A program made the position numbers and the translations under genes. Shown in pieces: positions 7,121-15,528 of a DNA stretch of 57,370 nucleotides; the stretch's first letter is position 1, and every line of letters starts with the position of its first letter. The notes under the pieces were generated by a model. The model worked only from the letters and a program-made list of their open reading frames with translations. It had not been told where the DNA came from and did no database searches. Source of the DNA: a virus; the IMG/VR virus record IMGVR_UViG_3300006654_000138, positions 1-57,370 of that record; one strand, 5' to 3'.

Positions 7121-8316
7121 TAAAAAACCACCATTGTCCGATTTTCCGCAGGCACCACCATGGCGCGCGACTCGAAAGGCGCGACCATCTGGCGAGCAGG
7201 GGGCGCTTGATTCGTTAGATTGACGCTCAAGCGATTGCGCATAACCGACCCCACCCCATCGAAGGTAACGCTCAAGTAGTAGATGCGGTTGGCGTAGGCG
7301 TAGGCAGTGCCTTCCACGCTGGCATCAGCTGCTACAGGTCGTATGCGCCAAGGCGTGGCCGTTAGTGATGCGCCACTAACAACGAGGGTTTTGCGGGGCT
7401 CAACAATCAGCGACCAGGGGGCTGTTACAAATGCTTTCGCATCGAGCGTAGAGACGCCTGCTGACGTTCGCGTAGGGTTTGCCGTCAGGGCTGACTGAGT
7501 CGTGAACGTGCACTTTTCATAGTTGAACGCCCACCAAACAGCCGTTAGCTCAGCGGTAACGATGCCTTCGTTTACCTGCGCGCCGCGCCCTGGCAAAGCC
7601 GACGCATCAAACCAAGACGCCACTAAGCCGTCCGTATTTCCGCCCGCCATGCGGTCGCCGCCGACAGTTAGACGGGTAACAACATCTAGGGCAGACCACC
7701 CGGGCTGGATGCCGTTTAGGTGGGGCTCTGCAAAGAAGGCGCTGTACGGCACAAAATCAGTAATGCCGCCAGCGAATATATCTCCATCAAACGACGCTGT
7801 TGCTGTTGCCAGCAGGCCGCTTTCCCCGGGCCGCTCTCGCGTTGCAAATATCTCGCCGGTAGCGTTTACCTGAATCTCAGCGACGCCAGGGCGAATGCCC
7901 CAAGCCTGAACCGGACCAATCTGCGCCGACGCCTGCATGTCAGAGAAGAAGGCGTAGCGAATGGCGTCAGCACCCAAGACAGCCTTTGCTTCAATGCCCG
8001 CGACGCCAGCCCGAATAACTAGGTGCTCAGGTTCTAAGCTGCCCGTCGCCCATATCTCGGCGGTGGCCAAGTCCCATGGCCGCGAAACATCAAAGATGGC
8101 CGCTGGGTAGATCAGTGTTGAGGCTGCGCGCTCAGCTACCGCTCGTGGCTCATGGATGCCAGCCTGAACAGGCGCATCCGTTGCGCCATACTGGGTGCGC
8201 AACGGCTCCGCATTTCCGGTAGATGAAACCGCCAGCACAGCCGATGCCAGCAGGACGCGAACACCCCCAGAGCCAGCATTGTATGCTGCCCCATTGAAAC
8301 GGGAGCCGTTAAACAT
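7120..8316 (-). CDS. Probable tail/fibre structural protein (398 aa)
   Basis: The protein starts at ATG 8316. It is rich in Ala, Gly and Val, with repeated beta-like segments that read as a string of similar modules (LVIRAGVAGIEAKAV; QAWGIRPGVAEIQVNA). It closes with a short repeat of the type RQMVAPFESRAMVVPAENR, a C-terminal ending common in phage tail proteins. No enzyme motif is seen. It is translationally coupled to the 98-aa gene and lies within the tail gene block, so a structural role is likely. The precise part of the virion is not identifiable. Confidence 0.7.
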   Translation of the reverse strand: MFNGSRFNGAAYNAGSGGVRVLLASAVLAVSSTGNAEPLRTQYGATDAPVQAGIHEPRAVAERAASTLIYPAAIFDVSRPWDLATAEIWATGSLEPEHLVIRAGVAGIEAKAVLGADAIRYAFFSDMQASAQIGPVQAWGIRPGVAEIQVNATGEIFATRERPGESGLLATATASFDGDIFAGGITDFVPYSAFFAEPHLNGIQPGWSALDVVTRLTVGGDRMAGGNTDGLVASWFDASALPGRGAQVNEGIVTAELTAVWWAFNYEKCTFTTQSALTANPTRTSAGVSTLDAKAFVTAPWSLIVEPRKTLVVSGASLTATPWRIRPVAADASVEGTAYAYANRIYYLSVTFDGVGSVMRNRLSVNLTNQAPPARQMVAPFESRAMVVPAENRTMVVF

Positions 8317-8327
8317 TACCTATCCCC

Positions 8328-8753
8328 TTAATCGAGACGCAGGATAAGCGCGCCTGAGGCGAACGAAATAACGTCACCCACTTCGAGGGTTTTCGGCGTC
8401 GTTAGCGCTTCGTGATACAGCAGGTTGCCCGCCACATCGGAATCATAAATACCGATATGGGTGATGGTGATGGTGTGCGCCGGGTTCGCATTCTGAACAG
8501 CATCAAACGTAATGCTCGCGGCGTTATCCGTCCGCGTGCGCCCTTCGACATCAACACTGGGGCTAGACCAATTGCCCGTTTGCTTTCTCAAATACCATGT
8601 TTCGCCCACCTCGTTGGTGGTGACGTTGTCGTCGGTAGGATCGGCGATGAAGAGCGCAAGGTGTAGATCAGACACAGCAGGGGCAGTGAAGTTATCACCC
8701 CGTAGCGTGGCATTAATCATGCGCTGTTCAAGATAGTTCGACATTGCTCCCAT
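8328..8753 (-). CDS. Tail fibre-like protein (141 aa)
   Basis: The start ATG 8753 has GAGGT at the right distance. The opening SNYLEQRMINATLRGDNFTA followed by LHLALFIADPTDD is a hallmark of a widespread small phage tail protein family whose members begin with a helix and then give a beta sandwich. The C-terminus (THIGIYDSDVAGNLLYHEAL) fits the same family. It sits between the head-tail adaptor genes and the fibre genes, consistent with a tail component. Confidence 0.75.
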   Translation of the reverse strand: MGAMSNYLEQRMINATLRGDNFTAPAVSDLHLALFIADPTDDNVTTNEVGETWYLRKQTGNWSSPSVDVEGRTRTDNAASITFDAVQNANPAHTITITHIGIYDSDVAGNLLYHEALTTPKTLEVGDVISFASGALILRLD

Positions 8754-8785
8754 GGGGGTTACCTCTCGGCAAGTGGGGAGTGGAT

Positions 8786-9340
8786 TTAGACAAAGCGCCG
8801 CATCTTGACGCGCGCGCCACCTCGGGCATAGCCGAGTCGGGATTGCTGCTTAGCATCGGTAATGCCTGCCAAGAAGCGTCGTTGGTAGTAGCTGGCTAGC
8901 TCAGGGTCTCGCCAGGACTGGGGCAGTAAGAGCAATCGCCATCGCGCGCCGTCGGCGATAGGCTCACCCCAGCGCGACAGCACCACATCGGCTGGAAAAT
9001 CACCTCGCTTTGGTCGGCACGCCAAGCGACCGCTTATCACTGCCTGGCTGGGTGTCTGGCTAAACACGATCTCAGTGGGCGACCGCTGCTCGAAGCCTTC
9101 GCCTTGCGTGACCATTCGGCCATCCATAGTGAGCGACACAATCCGAATCGCCTCTCCTGTGGGAGCGACTATTAGCGGGTAGTCAGAGTCGGCGCCATAA
9201 ATCACCGGGCCTTCTTCCGTTACCCAGGCGTCAGCTTCGGTGCAGAACTCGCGCGACGCCCAGGAGAGCATGTCCCGTATCGTCGCTCGTGGCGCGTCTG
9301 GCACCTCAAGGGCCGCGCTGTCGATTAGCTCATCCAGCAT
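8786..9340 (-). CDS. Head-tail connector-region protein (184 aa)
   Basis: The ATG at 9340 is preceded by GGAGG with eight bases spacing; an upstream ATG at 9355 without a clear site is the alternative. The frame overlaps the end of the DUF6682-like gene. The protein has a helical start, then a beta region with DGRMVTQGEGFEQRSPTEIV, and a basic C-terminus. Podoviruses carry a similar pair of genes, an adaptor followed by a protein of about 190 residues, after the coat gene. I infer a tail tube or head-completion role from position; no motif proves it. Confidence 0.65.
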   Translation of the reverse strand: MLDELIDSAALEVPDAPRATIRDMLSWASREFCTEADAWVTEEGPVIYGADSDYPLIVAPTGEAIRIVSLTMDGRMVTQGEGFEQRSPTEIVFSQTPSQAVISGRLACRPKRGDFPADVVLSRWGEPIADGARWRLLLLPQSWRDPELASYYQRRFLAGITDAKQQSRLGYARGGARVKMRRFV

Positions 9341-9980
9341 CTTGCCCGCCTCCATTAGGTGAGGTCATCGCATCGCCCTGTGTTTTCATACCGATGCCTT
9401 CCATTGCAGCGCGGTAGTGCATTTGCGCGCGACTTAGATTGGCTGGGTTTTCAGCATCTTTTGAAAAGGCGCGATACAACACAAGATCAAGCAAGGCCGG
9501 GGCGTAACGCTCACTCACGCTCAAGCTGCTCGCCATATCGGCCACCGTATGCGACGCTGGCTTAGCGACGTAGCTCGCCTCTACACGAGCACCTGCTTTT
9601 GCCGGCGGATAGACCCAAAACTCACGAGGCATGCGTTCATCAAACACAAAGAATTCAGTGGCCAATGAAGCGCGCTCGTTCATCCAATTAGGGCGCATAG
9701 TCGCCAGCGTACGGCGCTCTGAAGCGCGAATCGCTCGCCCTTGCTCTGTAGAAAGAACGTCCATAAGGCGCAGCCCGTCAGCGGGTATCTCTTGCCGCGC
9801 ACCCGCCACCAAGCTGATCATGGCTAGCTTGCTGTGGGCATCCGGTCGCTGAGTAGCAACAATGACATAAGCCTCGTTGAGCCATGCCACCAGCTCTTCC
9901 ACTGTCCAGCGAATACCGCTGCCTCGCTCTTGAAGGATGCGCTTAGCGCGATCAATAACGCCGCCGACGGTCTCCGCCAT
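9330..9980 (-). CDS. Phage adaptor protein, DUF6682-like
   Basis: The start is ATG 9980, three bases after the preceding stop. The N-terminal part (IDRAKRILQERGSGIRWTVEEL, then WLNEAYVIVATQRPDA) matches the phage adaptor group called DUF6682. These proteins lie downstream of the coat gene and are thought to bridge the portal and the tail. The C-terminal third is helical (YAPALLDLVLYRAFSKDAEN, typical of gp4-like adaptors), and the length of 216 aa is normal. Predicted location: head-tail joint of the virion. Confidence 0.8.
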   Translation of the reverse strand: MAETVGGVIDRAKRILQERGSGIRWTVEELVAWLNEAYVIVATQRPDAHSKLAMISLVAGARQEIPADGLRLMDVLSTEQGRAIRASERRTLATMRPNWMNERASLATEFFVFDERMPREFWVYPPAKAGARVEASYVAKPASHTVADMASSLSVSERYAPALLDLVLYRAFSKDAENPANLSRAQMHYRAAMEGIGMKTQGDAMTSPNGGGQDAG

Positions 9981-9983
9981 GAC

Positions 9984-10304
9984 TTACACCTCTTGCATGT
10001 AGCGGTTTTTAGCCAAGGCAGCCGTCCACGGGAAGGTTCGCCCGTTCTTTAAGTGTTTGAGCATTCGGCCCTTGTACTTCGGTTTTTCAGGCTCGACAGC
10101 TTCGCTCGGCGCTTCACCAGTGCCTAGCTCGCCCTCTTCCGTTACACCTTGCTCTGCTAACGTTTCAGCGGCTTCAAGCAGCTCGGCGCGGATAGTCTCG
10201 ACGCCTTGGCGCTTATTGATCTCAACGCCCAGTGTTTCGGCTAGCGGCTCAAAATCATCTTTGGTTACCGCTTCTTCAATCTGCTCAATCAGTGATTTAG
10301 TCAT
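9984..10304 (-). CDS. Hypothetical protein downstream of coat gene (106 aa)
   Basis: An acidic, helical N-terminal part is followed by a proline/glutamate linker and a basic C-terminus (KYKGRMLKHLKNGRTFPWT). The start is ATG 10304. It is separated from the coat gene by an intrinsic terminator with a UUCG loop. Small proteins of this build often follow the coat gene in podoviruses. The short C-terminal motif resembles one in head-joining proteins, but I do not recognise the family with certainty. Confidence 0.65.
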   Translation of the reverse strand: MTKSLIEQIEEAVTKDDFEPLAETLGVEINKRQGVETIRAELLEAAETLAEQGVTEEGELGTGEAPSEAVEPEKPKYKGRMLKHLKNGRTFPWTAALAKNRYMQEV

Positions 10305-10321
10305 GCGTATTTCCTCGCGGA

Positions 10322-10349
10322 AAGTAAAACGCCACCCCGAAGGATGGCG
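10322..10349 (-). terminator. Intrinsic terminator after coat gene (UUCG loop)
   Basis: The minus strand forms CGCCATCC-TTCG-GGGTGGCG, an 8-bp stem with one G-U pair and a UUCG tetraloop, followed by TTTTACTTT. It lies 11 nt past the coat stop codon. It would lower downstream expression relative to the abundant coat mRNA and stabilise its 3' end. Confidence 0.75.
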
Positions 10350-10360
10350 ATATGGAGCCC

Positions 10361-11305
10361 TTAGGCGGCACGCTCGGCGTACAGGTGACCCATGGCGTTA
10401 GGGTCAATGACCTCATAGCCAAATACGTTTAGGCCGCGCACTAGCTGGCCGAAGTCCTGCGGGTTAGGCAAGTTCTCCATCTTGGTCATCTGCGACGCAA
10501 AAGTAAGCGCCTTCTTGTGACCGAAGAGGCAGTTAGTAGCCTGCCGTGTGGTGGTGGCGTCGGTGACTTTCGACATGTTGTTGCTGATATACACGTCGAA
10601 GCGGTCGAGCATGCCTACCTTGCCGTTACGGAACACCGAGGTGTTATCCCCCATGTGGCTCGCGTCGCGCAGGTCGGACTTCTTGAGCATGCCATTCATC
10701 CAGGCGGGCAGAACAATCCAGCGACCGTCGTCAGGCACGTTCTGCTCATCCAGCACCGAACCACAATCAACCAGTACATCGAGGATGTTGGTTTTGCTCA
10801 CGGACACCGGCGCACCGGCCGCACCCATGTTGTACCCGCCAGACTCACGACCAGCGGCAGCGCCTGCGTTCTCTGCAGCCGCATCGGCGAACACGTCACC
10901 GAGAATCACCTTGTCGATGGCGATCTTCATCTGCTGGCCAGCATCGTCCGACCAGTTGTCCATCAACTTGATATCGGCTTGATACTCGTCAACGTCGTTC
11001 ACCTCGAAGGCAAAATACTTCGCCTTGTCGATGTGCAGCTCTACTTTGTCGCTGGTCGGCTTCTCATAATTGAGGCCACCACCAATCTCATAGTCGTTGA
11101 TCGTGATAGACGGTGTGGTGCGGATCATCACCGTGTCGCCTTGCGACTTGATCTCACCCTCGTAGTAAGTGTTGGAGATTTCAGCGAAACAGGTTCGCTG
11201 ATACAGCTTTTCAACCATCTTTCCCGACCAGACCTGCGGGATGAACCCGGAGGCGGACGTGCTGGAGTAGTCGGGATGACTTGCGTCGCGTACTGGACCT
11301 GCCAT
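10361..11305 (-). CDS. Major capsid protein, P22-coat-like
   Basis: The 314-residue protein starts at ATG 11305 with AAGAGG upstream. It has the features of the P22-type coat family (HK97 fold): an N-terminal segment SGFIPQVWSGKMVEKLYQRT, a beta strand region GEIKSQGDTVMIRTTPSITI, the helical spine with DIKLMDNWSDDAGQQMKIAI, and the C-terminal P-domain-like GFGQLV/NVFGYEVIDP part. It follows the scaffold gene directly and is flanked downstream by a terminator, as expected for the most abundant late protein. Confidence 0.92.
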   Translation of the reverse strand: MAGPVRDASHPDYSSTSASGFIPQVWSGKMVEKLYQRTCFAEISNTYYEGEIKSQGDTVMIRTTPSITINDYEIGGGLNYEKPTSDKVELHIDKAKYFAFEVNDVDEYQADIKLMDNWSDDAGQQMKIAIDKVILGDVFADAAAENAGAAAGRESGGYNMGAAGAPVSVSKTNILDVLVDCGSVLDEQNVPDDGRWIVLPAWMNGMLKKSDLRDASHMGDNTSVFRNGKVGMLDRFDVYISNNMSKVTDATTTRQATNCLFGHKKALTFASQMTKMENLPNPQDFGQLVRGLNVFGYEVIDPNAMGHLYAERAA

Positions 11306-11321
11306 TGGAATAACCTCTTAT

Positions 11322-11333
11322 CGCCTCACGGCG
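11322..11333 (-). promoter_or_regulatory. GTGA-loop hairpin upstream of coat gene
   Basis: CGCC-GTGA-GGCG on the minus strand, 17 nt before the coat ATG and just upstream of its AAGAGG ribosome binding site. It is a member of the window-wide family described in the findings. Confidence 0.45.
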
Positions 11334-11357
11334 AGAATCGTTGAACCGCCAGCCGGG

Positions 11358-12308
11358 TTAGCGAACCCGGCCTTCACGTTGGGCGGCGAATATGTCGGCT
11401 TCCAGGCGTTGCGCTTCATCGGCGGCATAGCGGCCAGCGGTCTTGTCTCGATAGAACTGGGCAATGTCGGCACCCGTCCACAACTTGCCGCCTTGAGAAT
11501 TCGGCGTTTGCGTTGCTTTCGTGGTGCGCGGCTCCACTTGTTCATCGGGGACTTGGCGCTGCTGCTGCGTTGGCTTCGCCTGGTTCAGATAGAGTTTGAA
11601 AACGTCAGCCACCCCTTTCGCGTCTAGGCTCTGTTGCGCCTGGCTGAGTGCCTGTTGGTACTGCTTACCCGTTTGTGGATTGAGCGTGCTAAGGAATTGC
11701 AGGAACGCGGGATCACTGTTGACCTGTCGGAAATTGGGCACCGCTTGCTCTAAGCTCACCCAAAAGCGTGCTTCAGCGTCTTCGTGCTTCTCGGATTCGA
11801 GACGATCCAGACGCTCCTGCAGCTCTTTGGTGTTACCGGCATCAGTTGGGGCCGCTCCCTTTTGGGTCATGCGCTCAATGAACGTCACCAGGTCTTCGCC
11901 AAACTCCTGCTTGAAGTGGGCGAGCTGGTCGTCAGTGATGCCGCTGCTATCGGGTGCAGGCGCTTGTTTTTCAAGCTCATTAATGCGCCGATCCTTGCCA
12001 GCGACGTGCTGTTTTAGCTGTTCGATCTCTTTGCGCAGCGCTGGAAGCTCACCGTTGTACTTGCCTTGCAGCACTTGAAATCGATGCTGCCAATACAGCG
12101 CATCTTGGATTTCTGGCTTCGGCTCGTCTTTCGGTGGCTCGGCGGATTGCGTATCGGGCTTGTCAGTGTCCGGCTTCTCAGCGTCGCGTGGCGGGTTTTG
12201 CTCACTGTCAGGAGCCTTGGCCTTATTGGCGTCGGGATTCTCTGGCTCGCGGTCAAAGTGCTTAGCGGCAGCGGCAGCTTGTGCCTGTACGGACTGGGGT
12301 AATGACAT
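11358..12308 (-). CDS. Capsid scaffolding protein
   Basis: The 316-residue protein is highly charged and low in hydrophobic residues. An N-terminal Pro/Asp/Lys-rich stretch (about residues 20-70) leads into long coiled-coil segments (ELPALRKEIEQLKQHVAGKD and ERLDRLESEKHEDAEARFWV), with a basic C-terminus. This build, the length and the position between portal and coat genes are those of podovirus scaffolding proteins, which direct procapsid assembly through a basic C-terminal coat-binding end and leave before packaging. Start ATG 12308 with AGGAG upstream. Confidence 0.88.
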   Translation of the reverse strand: MSLPQSVQAQAAAAAKHFDREPENPDANKAKAPDSEQNPPRDAEKPDTDKPDTQSAEPPKDEPKPEIQDALYWQHRFQVLQGKYNGELPALRKEIEQLKQHVAGKDRRINELEKQAPAPDSSGITDDQLAHFKQEFGEDLVTFIERMTQKGAAPTDAGNTKELQERLDRLESEKHEDAEARFWVSLEQAVPNFRQVNSDPAFLQFLSTLNPQTGKQYQQALSQAQQSLDAKGVADVFKLYLNQAKPTQQQRQVPDEQVEPRTTKATQTPNSQGGKLWTGADIAQFYRDKTAGRYAADEAQRLEADIFAAQREGRVR

Positions 12309-12321
12309 TTCAACTCCTATG

Positions 12322-12335
12322 ACGCCTCACGGCGT
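12322..12335 (-). promoter_or_regulatory. GTGA-loop hairpin upstream of scaffold gene
   Basis: ACGCC-GTGA-GGCGT on the minus strand, a 5-bp perfect stem 14 nt before the scaffold ATG. Same family as the hairpins at 11322 and 17861, with one added base pair. Confidence 0.45.
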
Positions 12336-12409
12336 GTCTGTGAGCCGGTCTTAGCCGGGGTTCACGATTCGGGTAACGTGTTCAACCTGCAGTGTTGAGC
12401 GTTGCCCAC

Positions 12410-12437
12410 AAAAAAGCCGCCTCCAAAGAAGCGGCTT
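12410..12437 (-). terminator. Intrinsic terminator before scaffold/coat genes
   Basis: On the minus strand AAGCCGC pairs with GCGGCTT across a 10-nt loop and is followed by a run of six T. It lies between the 74-aa gene and the scaffold gene. Capsid genes beyond it would need either their own promoter or antitermination. Confidence 0.7.
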
Positions 12438-12461
12438 GCTTGTGAGGCCGGACGCATCCGG

Positions 12462-12686
12462 CTACTTAAAGCGCGTGTCGATAACATCACGCGCGGTTTC
12501 TAACTTTTCGATAAGGCCCGCTAGTGCAGTGGCCTCGCCCTGCTTACGCGCTAACTCTGCGCTATCGCGGCATTGCTCCAGCAGGCTGCGACAATCCTCG
12601 CGCTGGGACTTGAGCATTTCCCGCAGGTGCTGGCCCTCTGGGCTGCTGTTGATTCGCGACAGGGCTTTCCACTGCTGCTCGTTCAT
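12462..12686 (-). CDS. Small hypothetical protein overlapping portal 3' end (74 aa)
   Basis: The 74-residue helical protein begins at ATG 12686 inside the last 125 bp of the portal gene, in another frame. Residues 1-30 (MNEQQWKALSRINSSPEGQH, then LREMLKSQRED) resemble a small protein found after portal genes in several podoviruses. A longer frame reaching 12866 is only the shadow of the portal tail. It is probably a coiled-coil structural or assembly factor; function unknown. Confidence 0.65.
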   Translation of the reverse strand: MNEQQWKALSRINSSPEGQHLREMLKSQREDCRSLLEQCRDSAELARKQGEATALAGLIEKLETARDVIDTRFK

Positions 12687-14817
12687 TCTGGCCTCTCTGC
12701 GTTTCGGCAATGAGCTTGGCAATCTGTGCCAGCAGGTGTTGGGCATCCAGCGGTGCCATTTGCTGGGCGATCTGGGTGTCGGCTTGGGTTTCAGCCGCGT
12801 CGGCGCCGTACTTCTGAGCCTGAGCCTGCTTGACGGCCACTTCAGCCTGCGCCTTGGCTTGCTCAATCTGTTGTTGAGCCTCTAGCTGCGCTTGCTGTGC
12901 CTTCTGCTGCTCGGCTAGGTTCTGCTCCATTTGCTCTTGCGTGGGGATCAGGCCTGGCATATCCAGCTTCTCAGCCACGCTATCCAACAGCTTGCGACGG
13001 CCTTCCATACCCACAATACCCATATCCATTTCATTTTGAGTCAGCTGCAGGAACTGCTGGCGTAGCATGTTCGTCTGCTCGCGAATCAGCATGGCAGAGC
13101 TACCACGCGCGACAACGTTGCAATCACCTTTGATGCTCGGGTCTTCGCTGTACTGCATGTTGTAGAGCCAAAGCGCCTCGATCACTCGGCGCAACACACC
13201 GCGGTCAATATGCCGGATGGCGTCTTTGATCCCCTTATTCGCGGATTCCATGAGCATCGATAGGCCACTCGCAGTATTACCAGCACCGCCTACGTTCTCA
13301 TTGCCATAGGTGTAGCGAGGTATGTTGGTCGCATCATCGGCACGGCGCTCAAATTGATCGTAAACAGCGAGCAATTCAGCCGCGTTACTGCTGGGCTGGT
13401 AGAAGCGAACGGCGGCGTTATTACCGGTGACCTGGCTATCTTTGGTACGCCAGATTTTCCACGGATAAATGTTGGTCGGGTCTTCTTGAGGTTGCAGGCG
13501 GTCTTCATACACCTCCACCTGCGGCCCGGAGGAAATAGCGAGGTTGTTCACCAAGCTGCGTGCCGTGGCGTTGCACACGTCTTGAATATCAGCCATCAGC
13601 TCGGGGATAGCTTGGCCCCAGAAGCTGCCTGGCACCGGTTGATAGCTCGCCTTGTGGTACGGCCGACGCTCCAACGGGTCACGGTTAATGCGAACGCGAA
13701 TAACGTGCTGGCCAATCAAGATGGCCTCAATCTCATACTCTGCCAGCGGGTCCTCGATCTCGTCAGGGTTGACGCCCCACTGCAGTAACGTGACGCCCTG
13801 AGCACCGCCGGAGTAGATCAGGCCATCGATAGTTTCACCATGGGTAAGCCACTCATGGCCACGCCCCTCTAGCTCGGCACGCTCGCCATCTGTCCATAGC
13901 CAGTCACGTAATCCGCCTTGGCCGTACTGCTCCAGCACACGACGAATCGACTCTTCATTGAACGACGGCACGCCAATCAGCTGGTTAAGCTGCATCCGGG
14001 TAAAGCGCGCGCGCTCAATGATGAATGCGCCGTCGTCTACGCTGGTGGCGTCCGGGCTGGGGTACATATCGAACGGTGATACCCGCTCAAACTCAGGTCG
14101 GATAGTGGTGCTCTTGACCGGCTGCCAGCCTTCTAGCCATTCCAGCGTAGGCACGCGACGCAGGATTGGTGCTCGCACAAACGCAGCAGGATAAGTGACA
14201 AAGTCGTCCACGAATTGCTCAAACGCCTCAGACCAGCCACCTTCGGCTAGCTGATCGGCAATCACGTCTTCATGGCGTTCGGCAGCTTCCTCGGCCTTCT
14301 CTTGCGCCATTTGCCGCACTTGCTCGCGGGCTTGTTCGATCAGCGAAACCATATCCACCTGCTGGCCCTGCTGCTGCGCCTGCATCGCTTGCTGCTGGAG
14401 CTGCTGAAACACGGGCATTACGTACTCATCGGGCACGTCAGCCACTGGTGTAGGCTGCAAGCCCCACGGCTGCTCATTCGCAGGCATCATAATGTCGCGA
14501 ATCCAAGCACCGGCGGCGCGGCACTTGGTGGCGGTCAACATCATGTAAATCTCAGCACCACCTTCCTTGCGAATCGCCGCTAGCTTGTTGGGGTCGTACT
14601 CGCCTTTACGGCGGCGAAGGCAATCAAGCAAGCGGTACTCGACCTCCTGCTTAGCGGTCTTGGCGGATTCCCATGACCGGCGAATATGCGCACCAAGCGA
14701 CGACTCCATGATCTGGCGACGGCGCTCTTCCTCGGCCTGCATTTGCTGGGCTTCGGCGGCCTGCTCGGCGTGCATCTCAGTCGCCGACTTGTACTGCAGT
14801 AGTCCCAAACTAGCCAT
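12562..14817 (-). CDS. Portal protein, podovirus type
   Basis: At 751 residues this is the size of P22-like portals, which form the dodecameric vertex through which DNA enters and leaves. Recognisable parts are the helical N-terminus with RRKGEYDPNKLAAIRKEGG, the central beta core around PFDMYPSPDATSVDDG and RRPYHKASYQPVPGSFWG, and the segment GNTASGLSMLMESANKGIKD that is conserved in this portal group. The C-terminus is a long Gln/Ala-rich coiled coil like the P22 barrel. Start ATG 14817 overlaps the upstream stop by eight bases; a GTG at 14826 is the alternative. Confidence 0.92.
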   Translation of the reverse strand: MASLGLLQYKSATEMHAEQAAEAQQMQAEEERRRQIMESSLGAHIRRSWESAKTAKQEVEYRLLDCLRRRKGEYDPNKLAAIRKEGGAEIYMMLTATKCRAAGAWIRDIMMPANEQPWGLQPTPVADVPDEYVMPVFQQLQQQAMQAQQQGQQVDMVSLIEQAREQVRQMAQEKAEEAAERHEDVIADQLAEGGWSEAFEQFVDDFVTYPAAFVRAPILRRVPTLEWLEGWQPVKSTTIRPEFERVSPFDMYPSPDATSVDDGAFIIERARFTRMQLNQLIGVPSFNEESIRRVLEQYGQGGLRDWLWTDGERAELEGRGHEWLTHGETIDGLIYSGGAQGVTLLQWGVNPDEIEDPLAEYEIEAILIGQHVIRVRINRDPLERRPYHKASYQPVPGSFWGQAIPELMADIQDVCNATARSLVNNLAISSGPQVEVYEDRLQPQEDPTNIYPWKIWRTKDSQVTGNNAAVRFYQPSSNAAELLAVYDQFERRADDATNIPRYTYGNENVGGAGNTASGLSMLMESANKGIKDAIRHIDRGVLRRVIEALWLYNMQYSEDPSIKGDCNVVARGSSAMLIREQTNMLRQQFLQLTQNEMDMGIVGMEGRRKLLDSVAEKLDMPGLIPTQEQMEQNLAEQQKAQQAQLEAQQQIEQAKAQAEVAVKQAQAQKYGADAAETQADTQIAQQMAPLDAQHLLAQIAKLIAETQRGQNERAAVESPVANQQQPRGPAPAGNAQVPARGLSQPAGAMPR

Positions 14818-15259
14818 TAGCAGCACCCTGCGTTATCGCCTTGTAGATAGCGGCATCGGCAGCGCGCTTGTGGGTACGCATGCGCTGTACGTTGCGGCGC
14901 ATCGGGCCTAGCTGTTTAAAGAGGTCGGTCACGTAGCCAGCGGGATCGTCTAGGAACTCCAATAGCTTGACGTTGAACGTCACGCCCATGTTGCCCTCGA
15001 CCTCAAACTGCAGGCGCATACCAGGCTCTGGCGTGGTCACCTTCTCTTCGATGAGGATCATATCGATTTGCACGTTGCCAACGTCGGGACGGAAACGCTT
15101 GGAGGGAATTGGGATACCGTACTTCATCAGCTCTTGCGCAATACCCATGGCGGCATCGCGGGCAAACTTCTCAATGTCACGGCTTTGCAGTCCCGCGAGG
15201 CGCAATGCTGCCGTGCGCGCCCGCTGCTGTTGCGAGCCGTTCGGTGTGGTGTGGATCAT
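14810..15259 (-). CDS. Hypothetical protein between terminase and portal (149 aa)
   Basis: ATG 15259 with GGGAG five bases upstream is the best start; the longer frame to 15382 begins in an unlikely Pro/Arg/His-rich sequence. The protein has an N-terminal helix, then beta-like segments (VQIDMILIEEKVTTPEPGMR) and a helical basic end. Position suggests a head or packaging accessory role. No known family is recognised. Confidence 0.65.
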   Translation of the reverse strand: MIHTTPNGSQQQRARTAALRLAGLQSRDIEKFARDAAMGIAQELMKYGIPIPSKRFRPDVGNVQIDMILIEEKVTTPEPGMRLQFEVEGNMGVTFNVKLLEFLDDPAGYVTDLFKQLGPMRRNVQRMRTHKRAADAAIYKAITQGAANG

Positions 15260-15279
15260 AGCGACTCCCAGCGGTGGTA

Positions 15280-15519
15280 TCAGGTGTGGGCGGCTAGCCG
15301 ATTGTCGGCAGTGATAGTGCGGCGTACCTGCTCCAGCCAGGAGTAACGGCCATCCAGATCGTCTGGAATTGGTGGGACGCATAGCATGACTCGCTCTTTT
15401 CCGTCCTGCCTGATGTAGTAAATACGAAGCGCTCCATCTTCTTCCCGGGTCGCATCAACGACCCCTTCGATGTCCTGAATAACCATTTGGCACAAGATGT
15501 CTTGCTTGACTGGCTGCAT
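15280..15519 (-). CDS. Small hypothetical protein (79 aa)
   Basis: The 79-residue acidic protein starts at ATG 15519 with GAGAG upstream, 9 nt past the terminase stop. It has alternating beta-like segments (GALRIYYIRQDGKERVMLCV). It ends 20 nt before the next start. An overlapping frame to 15554 is a shadow. Function not recognised. Confidence 0.6.
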   Translation of the reverse strand: MQPVKQDILCQMVIQDIEGVVDATREEDGALRIYYIRQDGKERVMLCVPPIPDDLDGRYSWLEQVRRTITADNRLAAHT

Positions 15520-15528
15520 ATCGTTCTC

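Noticed and set aside
10517-11344. 275-codon plus-strand frame opposite the coat gene
   Set aside because: It mirrors the coat gene codon pattern and has His/Val-rich nonsense composition. No ribosome binding site supports it.
12687-12866. Upstream part of the frame ending at 12462
   Set aside because: Arg/Pro/Ser-rich reading of the portal 3' end. The protein-like sequence starts only at ATG 12686.
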